NCBI RefSeq assembly: GCF_000445475.1
Contig: NZ_AUPZ01000005.1
Span: 62,001 to 126,000 of the forward strand
DNA: 64,000 bases
DNA from: Sulfurimonas hongkongensis
GTDB lineage: Bacteria; Campylobacterota; Campylobacteria; Campylobacterales; Sulfurimonadaceae
Direction: 5' to 3'
This document shows, piece by piece, positions 8,635 through 17,178 of the stretch (position 1 is the stretch's first letter; the number at the start of each line of letters is the position of its first letter). Under the pieces are notes generated by a model. That model did no database searches. It had not been told where the DNA came from and was given only the letters and a program-made list of their open reading frames with translations. The translations under genes were made by a program, and so were the position numbers.

Positions 8635-10227
8635 TTGAAACAGCGAGTATCTTCACTTCTGCGCGAAAAATTTGATCGCGATGTAGTTCTAGAGAAGCCA
8701 AAAGATAGAAGTTTTGGACATTTTTCTACTCCAATAGCGTTCTCTTTAGCAAAAGAGCTTAGAAAATCTCCAATGCTTATAGCTGAGGAGATTGCATCTT
8801 CATTTGATAATCATGAAATTTTCTCTAGTGTTGAATCTTTAAAGGGATATCTAAACTTCCGCCTTAGTGAAGATTTTTTAGATGAATATGCTTCTTGGGC
8901 ACTAGAGAACGAAAAAGAGTTTGCTAGGCAAGAGAAAAAGAGTAAAATTCTCCTAGAATTTGTAAGTGCAAACCCAACTGGACCACTACATATTGGTCAT
9001 GCTAGAGGTGCTGTCTATGGGGATACTCTCTATAGATTAGCAAAACATCTGGGTTATGACATCACTGCTGAGTATTATGTAAATGATGCTGGCAATCAGA
9101 TAGATTTACTTGGGCTTTCTATCCAACTCTATGGCAGAGAAAATATCTTAGGCGAGAATGTTGAATATCCCCAGAGTTACTATAGAGGCGATTATCTAGA
9201 TGCTTTAGCGCATGATGCTGTAGCTAAGTTTGGCAAAGAGATACTAAGCGATGAATCTCGTCAAAAAGAGCTTGCACTTTGGGCTAAAGATGGAGTTATG
9301 AAGATTATAGTTGACACACTAGCCGCTACAAACATTCATTTTGATAGCTTTGTTAATGAGTCATCTCTCTATGCTGATTGGCAAAGAGTTATGAAAAAGA
9401 TGGGTGATGGCATCTATGAAAAAGATGGTAAAGTCTGGATAGCTTCACAAGCAAAAGGTGACGATAACGATAGAGTAGTTGTTCGTGAAGACGGTAGAGA
9501 GACTTACTTAGCTGGCGATATAGTCTATCACAACCAAAAGTTTGAGAGGGGTTATGATCACTACATAAATATCTGGGGAGCTGACCATCATGGCTATATC
9601 CCTAGAGTAAATGCAGCTGTAGAGTATCTAGGGTATGATAGTAAAAGACTCGAGACTCTGCTTTCTCAAATGGTGAGTTTGCTAAAAGATGGTAAACCAT
9701 ACAAGATGAGCAAACGTGCTGGAAATGTCATACTTATGAGTGATATTATAGATGAGATAGGCTCAGATGCACTTCGTTTTATCTTTGCCTCAAAAAAGAG
9801 TGATACTGCACTAGAGTTTGATCTTAGTGAATTTAAAAAGCAAGATAGTTCAAACCCTATTTTTTATATACAGTACGCTCATGCGAGAATTCAAACCATT
9901 CTCTCTAAGAGTAACTTTAGTAAAGAAGAAATTATGGTATCTTCATTAAAGGGACTTAATGAGAGTGCGGATGCACTTCTTTTTGATGCACTTTTACTGC
10001 CAGAAGTCATTGAAGATGCATTTGCTTCTCGCCAAGTTCAAAAACTTCCAGAATATTTAAAATCCTTAGCAGCATCACTACATAAGTTTTACTATGATTG
10101 TAGAATCATTGGAACTGCTGATGAAGCAAAACTTTTAAAACTTTTAGAAGTTGTAGCACTCTCACTCAGAGTAGGGCTATCACTGCTTGGTATTTGTGCA
10201 AAAGATAGAATGACAAAAGAGGACTAA
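8635..10227 (+). CDS. argS: Arginyl-tRNA synthetase
   Basis: Class I synthetase that charges tRNA-Arg. The HIGH motif is in SANPTGPLHIGHARG (about residues 109-123) and the KMSK motif in PYKMSKRAGN (about residues 355-364); the N-terminal additional domain (FGHFSTPIAFSLAKELRK) and the C-terminal anticodon-binding helices (FYDC region) are present. At 530 residues it is full length. The start is TTG at 8635, 3 nt after the tatA stop; no better in-frame start lies near. Confidence 0.96.
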   Translation: MKQRVSSLLREKFDRDVVLEKPKDRSFGHFSTPIAFSLAKELRKSPMLIAEEIASSFDNHEIFSSVESLKGYLNFRLSEDFLDEYASWALENEKEFARQEKKSKILLEFVSANPTGPLHIGHARGAVYGDTLYRLAKHLGYDITAEYYVNDAGNQIDLLGLSIQLYGRENILGENVEYPQSYYRGDYLDALAHDAVAKFGKEILSDESRQKELALWAKDGVMKIIVDTLAATNIHFDSFVNESSLYADWQRVMKKMGDGIYEKDGKVWIASQAKGDDNDRVVVREDGRETYLAGDIVYHNQKFERGYDHYINIWGADHHGYIPRVNAAVEYLGYDSKRLETLLSQMVSLLKDGKPYKMSKRAGNVILMSDIIDEIGSDALRFIFASKKSDTALEFDLSEFKKQDSSNPIFYIQYAHARIQTILSKSNFSKEEIMVSSLKGLNESADALLFDALLLPEVIEDAFASRQVQKLPEYLKSLAASLHKFYYDCRIIGTADEAKLLKLLEVVALSLRVGLSLLGICAKDRMTKED

Positions 10228-10237
10228 AGCTCTGAAA

Positions 10238-10263
10238 TTAGGTAAGACTCAGCTCTTGCCTAA
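10238..10263 (+). terminator. Hairpin downstream of argS
   Basis: TTAGGTAAGA (10238-10247) pairs with TCTTGCCTAA (10254-10263) with one G-T wobble and a 6-nt loop, 10 nt after the argS stop. A T-rich but interrupted stretch follows. Confidence 0.5.
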
Positions 10264-10425
10264 GTAAAATCTACTCTATTTTTAAAATATCGTAAATCCT
10301 ACAAAATCAAATCTATTTTTGCTTCAAATAACGAATTTTGCAAAATACCTTAGATTAAGAATGTTTTTATCATAATATATGGTACTATTACCACTAAATG
10401 AATATAAATAATTTTGGATGAAAAT

Positions 10426-11049
10426 ATGAGCATAAAAATAAGAAAAGCTTTAAGTGAAGACGCCCCTTTTTTGGCAAAAATGATACTGCAAAGTTCTCGT
10501 GCTGAGAAAAAGTACGGAATGTTTGATCTTATATTTGCAACTAAAAAAGATGAAGAAACTTTAAAATATATAGAAAAATTAACTACTACAAATGTTAAAA
10601 ATCAATGTCATTACACTAATTTCTTAATAGCAGAGATAGATGGAAAAAAAGTTGGTTCACTCTGTTCTTATGAGCCTAGAATTGCTACAAGAGAGACTTT
10701 TATAGAAGCGATAGATGAGATAGAAAGAGAAAATGGTAGTGATGAGTATGTAGAGATATTAGAATCTTGTGATTTTGAACTAAACAAAAGAACACTTGTT
10801 TTTGACTTTATGGAAGAGATAGAAGGTTTTATAGATGTTGGGGTACTAAAAGCTCTTATGCAAAAGAGTCTTTTAACTGCAAGATTAAAGGGTTATAGAA
10901 TAGCCCAAGCTATGGTAGAGATTGGCTCACTAGAGACTCTACTGTACTACAAAAAACTAGGCTTTAAAGAGGTTCGACAAAAAGAGTGCGAAATCTATAA
11001 AGAGAAGTTTGGTAGAGCTGGTTTGGTGCTTTTAGCTATAGAGTTCTAG
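10426..11049 (+). CDS. Putative GNAT-type N-acetyltransferase
   Basis: About 207 residues. I take the ATG at 10426 (MSIKIRKALSEDAPFLAKMI) because GGATGA sits just ahead of it; a TTG at 10414 is the alternative. The N-terminus (IRKALSEDAPFLAKMILQSS) and the segments FLIAEIDGKKVGSLCSYE and ETLLYYKKLGFKEVRQKE match the first strand, central strands and last helix of GNAT enzymes. The acetyl-CoA P-loop (RGxGxG) is not clear, so activity and substrate are unknown. The NhaC-type gene overlaps or abuts its 3' end. Confidence 0.55.
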   Translation: MSIKIRKALSEDAPFLAKMILQSSRAEKKYGMFDLIFATKKDEETLKYIEKLTTTNVKNQCHYTNFLIAEIDGKKVGSLCSYEPRIATRETFIEAIDEIERENGSDEYVEILESCDFELNKRTLVFDFMEEIEGFIDVGVLKALMQKSLLTARLKGYRIAQAMVEIGSLETLLYYKKLGFKEVRQKECEIYKEKFGRAGLVLLAIEF

Positions 11050-11051
11050 CT

Positions 11052-12437
11052 ATAGAAACATCTGCCCTTTCTCTTCTTCCCTCGCTTATTGCAATCTTCT
11101 TAGCACTCTACACTAGAAGTGTTCTTCTTTCTTTATTTGGTGGAGTAGTCTTAGGACTTTTTATACTTTATGATTTTTCCATCACACTTAGCATCAAAGC
11201 TCTTTTTGAACTTTTTGTTTCGCTTTTGCAAGAGCCTTGGATCTTAAAGACTCTTGGTTTTGCTATCTTGGTTGGAAGTATTATGGCTCTCATAGAGCAA
11301 AGTGGTGGCATCGAAGGTTTTGTAGAGTTTATGCAAAAAAGACTAGGACTTGTAAAGTCAGAGAGATCTGCATTAATGCTTAGTTACGTTATTGGTGTGG
11401 TTATCTTTATAGAGTCTTCTATCACATCACTAATAGCGGGAGCAGTAGGTCGTGGATTTGTTAAAGAGTATAAAATCCCAGCTGCTAAACTAGCTTTTGT
11501 TTGTGACTCCACATCAGCTCCCATCAGCTCTTTGATAGTTTTAAATGGCTGGGGAGCACTTCTTTTAGGACTCATCGCGACACAGATTCAAAGTGGCGTT
11601 ATAGAGGGTGATGCTATTACGATACTCTTAGAGTCCCTGGTGTTCAATTTTTATGCAATGGTAGCCCTTATTGTTACCTTTGTAGCTATCTGGTTTAACA
11701 TAGATATAGGTGCAATGAAACATGCCAAATATGTAAATACTAAAACTAAAGAAGACGAGTCCTTAGTTAAAAAATCACAAAGTATGTACTTTATGATAGT
11801 TCCAATCGCTTTAATGGTTTTTTTTGTTTTTGCCTATCTCTATATAACTGGAGATGGAGATTTACTAAAAGGTAGTGGCTCTAGTGCCATCTTTTACACA
11901 GTTGTTACGACTCTAATATTTATGTTTTTTTATTATACATTAAAAAAAAACATGACATATAAAATTTGGGGTATAAATTCATTTAAAGGGGCTGTAAAGC
12001 TCTTTCCTATCGCTATGATTTTACTTTTTTCTTTTGCGATAGGTGAGGTTACAAGTGAGTTGAAAACGGGAGAGTATTTAGCATCTTTAGCACAACAAAG
12101 TCTAAATATTTATCTGCTAGCTTCTGTTATCTTTTTACTAAGCTCGCTAATATCTTTTTCAACTGGAACTAGCTGGGGAACTTTTAGCATTATGGTACCA
12201 ATAGCTGCTTCAATGGCAATAACTTTAGATGCAAATATAGCCTTAGTTATAGGAGCTGTTATCTCTGGCGGTATTTTTGGAGATCACTGTTCGCCTATCT
12301 CAGATACTACCATTATATCTTCGATGGCGAGTGATTGTGAGGTGGTTGAGCATGTAAATACTCAACTTCCATATGCCTTAATTAGTGGTGCTATTGCACT
12401 AATTTTATTTTTTGTGACTTCCTTGTTTTTTTATTAG
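11052..12437 (+). CDS. NhaC-type Na+/H+ antiporter with probable ATA start
   Basis: Multi-helix antiporter. The segments SFSTGTSWGTFSIMVPIA and GGIFGDHCSPISDTTIISSMASDC are characteristic of the NhaC family. The frame is clearly coding upstream of the first usual start (TTG at 11226): the codons from 11052 read IETSALSLLPSLIAIFLALY, a typical first helix. No ATG, GTG or TTG exists between the stop at 11013 and 11226 in this frame. The likely start is ATA at 11052, 8 nt after a weak AGAG, just past the end of the GNAT gene. A point mutation of ATG or a sequencing error is equally possible. Confidence 0.75.
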   Translation: METSALSLLPSLIAIFLALYTRSVLLSLFGGVVLGLFILYDFSITLSIKALFELFVSLLQEPWILKTLGFAILVGSIMALIEQSGGIEGFVEFMQKRLGLVKSERSALMLSYVIGVVIFIESSITSLIAGAVGRGFVKEYKIPAAKLAFVCDSTSAPISSLIVLNGWGALLLGLIATQIQSGVIEGDAITILLESLVFNFYAMVALIVTFVAIWFNIDIGAMKHAKYVNTKTKEDESLVKKSQSMYFMIVPIALMVFFVFAYLYITGDGDLLKGSGSSAIFYTVVTTLIFMFFYYTLKKNMTYKIWGINSFKGAVKLFPIAMILLFSFAIGEVTSELKTGEYLASLAQQSLNIYLLASVIFLLSSLISFSTGTSWGTFSIMVPIAASMAITLDANIALVIGAVISGGIFGDHCSPISDTTIISSMASDCEVVEHVNTQLPYALISGAIALILFFVTSLFFY

Positions 12438-12593
12438 ATTGAACCATATGATTAATCTCTAAAGAAACATTTTGCATAGCAAAAAGCGATTCTCTTGTTT
12501 TGACTCAGGATCCAACTTAATAATTCTTTAGAGCATTCAACTATAAACTTTAAAATCCTAACTTCTTACAAAGCTAGGAGCAACTTAAAAGAG

Positions 12594-13337
12594 TTAGGTT
12601 TCTAAAACTTTGTTGATGGAGTAGCGCATATCTTCATCAAGATTTTCCATGTTTTTAAGCATCCATCTAAGATAAGCGGCATCTGAAATTGCTACTTCTT
12701 TTAGAGCTTTTCCTCTGTACTTTCCAAATCTGAAGTAGTGTTCAAAGATAGGTGTTTGAGTAAGTTCTACCATCTTCTCAACAGGGTTTTCTCCTACAAA
12801 GGTAGAAGTCACTACATCTTTGAGTTTTGATAAAAATAGTTTTAAAATTAAAACATCACCTATAGCATCGTGAGCTTTTACTACAATACCAAGCTTGTCA
12901 GCCTCTTTTTGTTCCTCTTTGTAAAGCCCCATTTTATAGCGAAAATATTGAAGTCTATGTGATTCTTCATCAGGAAGCACATGTTTTGCGACTCTTAGAG
13001 TATCTATAACCCTCATCTTGTTTACAAAGCCCTCCTTCTCAAGCATCCCAATATCAAAATCAGCGTTGTGGATGATGAGGTAGTTCTCCTCAAGATTTAG
13101 CTCGCCTAGCCTCCTATAAGCTTGACTATCAACACAAGAGGGTTTTCCCTCTAACATATCTGGGGTGATGCCATGAACTTCCATAGCCTCAAAACTGATA
13201 TCTACCTCGCTAGAGTAAAATTCGTTGTGAACTTCTATCTCTTTGGCACCTAGGACCATAAAACCTAGTTGTATTATCCTATCGTTTTCACCTATACCTG
13301 TTGTCTCGGTATCAAGTATTACATATTTTTTTGCCAA
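12594..13337 (-). CDS. 3'-5' exonuclease, DnaQ/DNA polymerase III epsilon-like
   Basis: DEDDh exonuclease domain: DTETTG (D9, E11) gives motif I, HNADFDIGML motif II and HDAIGDV motif III with the catalytic His. After the exonuclease domain comes FGKYRGKALKEVA and YLRWMLKNM, a C-terminal module often fused to such nucleases. Length 247 residues. The start is TTG, preceded by AAAAGGATG. It could be a proofreading subunit or a stand-alone DNA/RNA trimming exonuclease. It ends in a convergent arrangement with the NhaC-type gene. Confidence 0.8.
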   Translation of the reverse strand: MAKKYVILDTETTGIGENDRIIQLGFMVLGAKEIEVHNEFYSSEVDISFEAMEVHGITPDMLEGKPSCVDSQAYRRLGELNLEENYLIIHNADFDIGMLEKEGFVNKMRVIDTLRVAKHVLPDEESHRLQYFRYKMGLYKEEQKEADKLGIVVKAHDAIGDVLILKLFLSKLKDVVTSTFVGENPVEKMVELTQTPIFEHYFRFGKYRGKALKEVAISDAAYLRWMLKNMENLDEDMRYSINKVLET

Positions 13338-13394
13338 AAATCATCCTTTTAATATCTTTTTACTTATAAAATTAACACTAAATTCTATAAATAT

Positions 13395-14729
13395 TTAAGC
13401 TGCTCTCTTTGCTACAAATCTTAGCCAAAAATAACCAAAAAGTCCCGCAAAAAGAGAAGCGGCGATAATTCCAATCTTCGCTTGAAATATAAGTTCAGGA
13501 TTTCCAACAAAAGCTAAATCTGCTATAAATATGGACATTGTAAAACCTATGCCACCTAAAAAAGAGACACCAAAGACTTGACTCATCGTGCTCCCCTCTG
13601 GAAGTTTAGCGATGCCAAGTTTTATAGCCAACCAGGCAACTCCTGCAATGCCTAGAACTTTACCAAGGATAAGCCCTGCTACAATGCCCAAAGAGACACT
13701 CTCTACTATAGTGTCTCCAACCGAAGAGAAATCTATAGAGATGCCAGCATTTGCAAGAGCAAAAAGTGGTATAACAATTAAGCCAACAGATAGATGCAAC
13801 TTTTGTTCAAGCCTTGCAGAAGGAGATTCTACAGCGATTATTCTGTCTTTTATATTTGTAAGTATCGCTTTTTGCTTATCATGCATAGTGCAGTCAGTTG
13901 CTATGGGGTAGTTATCGTACTTATCGAGTAGATCTCTAGTGTCATTTGTAAAATCAAGTGGAGTAAGTTTTGGTTTAGATGGAATGGCCATCGCTGCAAC
14001 TACTCCAGCAATGGTAGCATGTATACCAGATTCAAGCATAAAAAACCATAGAATAAGACCAATTATAAAGTAAGGAAGTATCATACGAATACCAAGGCGA
14101 TTAAAAATAACCATCACTAAAAAAGATGCAAAAACTAAAGTAAGAGAGATCATATTTATATCATCTGTATAAAAAATAGCAATAACCACAACAGCGCCGA
14201 GGTCATCAACAATAGCAAGTGCTACTAAAAATGTTACAAGTGCAGGTGAGACTCTGTTTCTTAGAAGTACTAAAGCACTAATGGCAAAGGCAATATCAGT
14301 TGCCATTGGGATTCCCCAACCCTTCGCTCCAGCTTCATTATAGTTAAAAGCCATGTAGATAAGTGCAGGAACAACCATACCACCAATGGCTGAGAGGATT
14401 GGTAATATGGCTACTTTTATGTTTGAAAGCTCTCCAGTTAAGATCTCTCGTTTTATCTCAAGTCCGATAATAAAGAAAAAGATAGCCATCAGTCCATCAT
14501 TTATCCAGTGATGTATGGTGTGAGAGAGTTCCCACGAGCCAATACTTAACTCAACTTGGGTGTGAAAAAAATCAGCATAAGCTTGTGTTAGTGGAGTATT
14601 TGCCAAAAGCAAAGCAACTACGGTCATAAAAAGTAAAATCATACCAGTAGTAGTTTGAGCATGTATAAACTCTTCAAAAGGAGTAGAGATTCTATTAAAT
14701 GCTCTCTCCCAAGGTGCGTAAATTCTCAT
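13395..14729 (-). CDS. nhaA: Na+/H+ antiporter NhaA
   Basis: Electrogenic antiporter of the inner membrane, exchanging Na+ for H+ for pH and salt balance. The opening INRISTPFEEFIHAQTTTGMILL, the segment FFFIIGLEIKREIL, the ATDIAFAI motif and the paired aspartates in LVALAIVDDLGAVVVIAIFYT are diagnostic. At 444 residues it is longer than E. coli NhaA because of a hydrophilic loop at about residues 250-305. A TATAAT (minus strand, 14738-14743) lies only 8 nt from the ATG, with GGAGC in the gap. Confidence 0.95.
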   Translation of the reverse strand: MRIYAPWERAFNRISTPFEEFIHAQTTTGMILLFMTVVALLLANTPLTQAYADFFHTQVELSIGSWELSHTIHHWINDGLMAIFFFIIGLEIKREILTGELSNIKVAILPILSAIGGMVVPALIYMAFNYNEAGAKGWGIPMATDIAFAISALVLLRNRVSPALVTFLVALAIVDDLGAVVVIAIFYTDDINMISLTLVFASFLVMVIFNRLGIRMILPYFIIGLILWFFMLESGIHATIAGVVAAMAIPSKPKLTPLDFTNDTRDLLDKYDNYPIATDCTMHDKQKAILTNIKDRIIAVESPSARLEQKLHLSVGLIVIPLFALANAGISIDFSSVGDTIVESVSLGIVAGLILGKVLGIAGVAWLAIKLGIAKLPEGSTMSQVFGVSFLGGIGFTMSIFIADLAFVGNPELIFQAKIGIIAASLFAGLFGYFWLRFVAKRAA

Positions 14730-14737
14730 ATTGCTCC

Positions 14738-14743
14738 ATTATA
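14738..14743 (-). promoter_or_regulatory. nhaA -10 box, extremely short leader
   Basis: TATAAT on the minus strand, 8 nt from the ATG. The gap GGAGCAAT contains a Shine-Dalgarno-like GGAG, so the mRNA would be leaderless or keep only a few leader bases. Confidence 0.45.
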
Positions 14744-14792
14744 GATTTTTAAGTTATTATAACTAAAAAAGACAATGCTAAAAAAATATGAG

Positions 14793-14798
14793 TATAAT
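14793..14798 (+). promoter_or_regulatory. -10 box of the BRCT-like/helical-repeat gene, leaderless layout
   Basis: TATAAT ends 7 nt before the ATG at 14806; the gap (ctacctt) has no ribosome-binding site. The box lies inside the longer ORF that would start at 14788, arguing against that start. Confidence 0.5.
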
Positions 14799-14805
14799 CT
14801 ACCTT

Positions 14806-16155
14806 ATGAATTTAGAAAAACTTAAAAATAAGACTATTTTACTTTTTGGAAAAACGCGTTCGTTTAGTTGGGACGAATTTAACTCTCAATTAAAGTTTCA
14901 TAAAATAAAGCTTGCAGATAAATTTAGCGATAGTGTAGAGCTAATTGTAGATGCAAAGATGATGACTCCTTATGAGCAAAATGAGAGCGAGAGTCTATAT
15001 GAGAGTAAAAAAGATTTAGAGTTTATCTCCATAGATGCGCTTGAGAGAGAACTTGCAAAACACATAGATGCAGATACGCTTATGATGAGTCTAAAGCTCT
15101 CAGGAGACAAAACAAGGCTAAAAGACTTTTTAACAAATCCGATGATAAGTGATGAGTTGTATTTAAAGCTCATAAAGATGTACAATTGGGGCGGTGAGAA
15201 CTTTTTTGATAATGATGATAACAGAGATATAAGTGCAGCTTTAATAGTGCGGTTTTATAAAAACATAGAGAGAAACCACAATGTTGAGTATGCAGCTTTA
15301 GGTATCATGCATCTCGCATCTCAAAGCAGTAACTCTTTGGTTTTAGAAACCATTGCAAACTTAGAGCCACTTCATTTGAGCATGAGTGATGAAACAAATA
15401 GATCAAACTACAAAATCATCTCAAGCCTTGCTAAAAACAGCTCAACTCCAAAGAGTGTTTTAAAAATGTTTATAAAAAAAGGACCGCTTGAGATAAAAGA
15501 GATAATAGCCATGCGAGAAGATTGTGATGGAGAGATGCAAAACGCGCTTTTAGAGATAAGTGAAGTTCATAAGGCTCTCTCACATAACAAAAATCTGACA
15601 AAAGAGACGATAAAAACTCTTATGCAAGAGAGTGAATTGGCTAGAAATATGGCAAGATATGTAAAGTTAGATGCTGAACTCTTTGAGACTTTTTTAGATG
15701 CAAACCTTGTAGAGCTAGCACAAAATAGTTCTCTAACTAAAGAGATGCAAAAGAGGATTTTAGGACTTAAAAACCGAGATGCAAACCTAGCTTTATCAGT
15801 AAATGAGCAAATAGACAGAGATGTAGTGGATAGTTTGCTCGGTCAATCTTCACAAGAGATTTCTGATGCCTTATATCAAAATAGAGCGACTCCAAAAGAG
15901 ATACTTAAAGTCGCTTTTGAGGATGAGAAAAACCATCAAGGGCTTGCTAAAAATTCTAACACGCCTAGTGAGATTTTGGAACTCTTAGCAAAGAGTGGCG
16001 ATGCAGAGATTTTGCTCTCTTTGGCAAAAAACTCTAACACACCAGTTGATATTTTATATCAGCTTCAACTTGATTCTCGGTATGAGCGAGCAGTCAAAGA
16101 AAACCAAAATTTTGGCAGGCATATTATGAGTGAAAATATAGGATGGCAAGTTTAG
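14806..16155 (+). CDS. BRCT-like plus leucine-rich-variant helical repeat protein
   Basis: About 449 residues, soluble, no named function. The start at 14806 (MNLEKLKNKTILLFGKTR) is favoured over the ATG at 14788 because the -10 box overlaps the latter. Residues 1-80 resemble a BRCT fold (NKTILLFGKTRSFSWDEF, SDSVELIVD, LEFISIDALEREL). The rest is helical repeats of about 24 residues with the phrase LAKNSNTP or LAKNSSTP followed by an ILE/ILY helix (three clear, several diverged), as in leucine-rich repeat variants. It abuts a MoxR-type ATPase gene with no spacing, so the two probably work together. Confidence 0.6.
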   Translation: MNLEKLKNKTILLFGKTRSFSWDEFNSQLKFHKIKLADKFSDSVELIVDAKMMTPYEQNESESLYESKKDLEFISIDALERELAKHIDADTLMMSLKLSGDKTRLKDFLTNPMISDELYLKLIKMYNWGGENFFDNDDNRDISAALIVRFYKNIERNHNVEYAALGIMHLASQSSNSLVLETIANLEPLHLSMSDETNRSNYKIISSLAKNSSTPKSVLKMFIKKGPLEIKEIIAMREDCDGEMQNALLEISEVHKALSHNKNLTKETIKTLMQESELARNMARYVKLDAELFETFLDANLVELAQNSSLTKEMQKRILGLKNRDANLALSVNEQIDRDVVDSLLGQSSQEISDALYQNRATPKEILKVAFEDEKNHQGLAKNSNTPSEILELLAKSGDAEILLSLAKNSNTPVDILYQLQLDSRYERAVKENQNFGRHIMSENIGWQV

Positions 16156-17151
16156 ATGAGAGCATCAAGATTAACACAAACACTTAAAGCTTTAGTAGAG
16201 CAAAAGGTACCAGTTTTTTTATGGGGAGCACCTGGGATTGGGAAGTCTTCTATAGTTAAGCAGATTGCACAGAGTAAGAAAATCGGCTTTATAGATTTAA
16301 GGCTCGCACTTATGGACCCAACGGACTTAAAAGGGATTCCATTTTATGATAAAGAGTCACACACTGCTCTTTGGGCGCCACCTGCTTTTTTACCAAAAGA
16401 TGGCGAGGGGATACTCTTTTTAGATGAGCTAAACACCGCCGCACCAAGCGTTCAAGCCTCTGCATATCAGCTCATACTTGATAGATGTGTAGGTGAGTAT
16501 GAGTTGCCTGATGGTTGGGCTATAGTTGCTGCTGGAAACCGTGAGAGCGATAGAGGTGTGACATATAGGATGCCATCACCACTTGCCAATAGATTTGTTC
16601 ACTTTGAGATGGAAGTTGATGTGGATGATTGGAAGTTTTGGGCTTTTAAAAAAGCTCTTGATGAGAGAATCATTGCTTATATCTCTTACAAAAAAGAGCA
16701 TCTATTTACTTTTGATGCAAAGAGTGATGCAAAAAGCTTTGCAACTCCTAGAAGTTGGGAGTATGTTCATAATATCTTAAATGCAAATCTGGATGGGACA
16801 CTTTTGCTTGATGCTCTTAGTGGTGCTGTCTCTCGTGAAGTTGCAGTTGGATTTTTAAGTTTTATAAAAGTTATGCATAAACTTCCAGATATAGAAGCTA
16901 TCTTAGAGACAGGAGAAGGCGAATATAGCGATGAAGTAGATGTTTTGTACGCTCTTAGTATAGGACTTGTAAGCGCTTTGCTTAAAGACTATAGCGATGA
17001 AAGGCTTGATAATCTTCTTAGATATACACTAGAGTTAAAGAGTGAGTTTGCGGTTTTGTGTGTGCAAGATTTGCAAAAAAATGGGCAAACGATGGAACAC
17101 TCTGATGTTTTTAGGGAGTGGGTAAAAAAATTTGCTTACCTTTTGGCGTAA
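16156..17151 (+). CDS. MoxR-type AAA+ ATPase
   Basis: AAA+ ATPase of 331 residues. Walker A FLWGAPGIGKSSIVKQ is at about residues 20-35, Walker B GILFLDELNTA near residue 92, sensor 1 in IVAAGNRE, and the arginine-finger region in MPSPLANRFVHFEM. These features match the MoxR/RavA group, which usually acts as a chaperone together with a von Willebrand factor A protein. No VWA gene follows; the partner on offer is the repeat protein upstream, whose stop codon touches this ATG. Target unknown. Confidence 0.75.
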   Translation: MRASRLTQTLKALVEQKVPVFLWGAPGIGKSSIVKQIAQSKKIGFIDLRLALMDPTDLKGIPFYDKESHTALWAPPAFLPKDGEGILFLDELNTAAPSVQASAYQLILDRCVGEYELPDGWAIVAAGNRESDRGVTYRMPSPLANRFVHFEMEVDVDDWKFWAFKKALDERIIAYISYKKEHLFTFDAKSDAKSFATPRSWEYVHNILNANLDGTLLLDALSGAVSREVAVGFLSFIKVMHKLPDIEAILETGEGEYSDEVDVLYALSIGLVSALLKDYSDERLDNLLRYTLELKSEFAVLCVQDLQKNGQTMEHSDVFREWVKKFAYLLA

Positions 17152-17178
17152 GCATTGTAAAATAATGGAAAATTAAAC

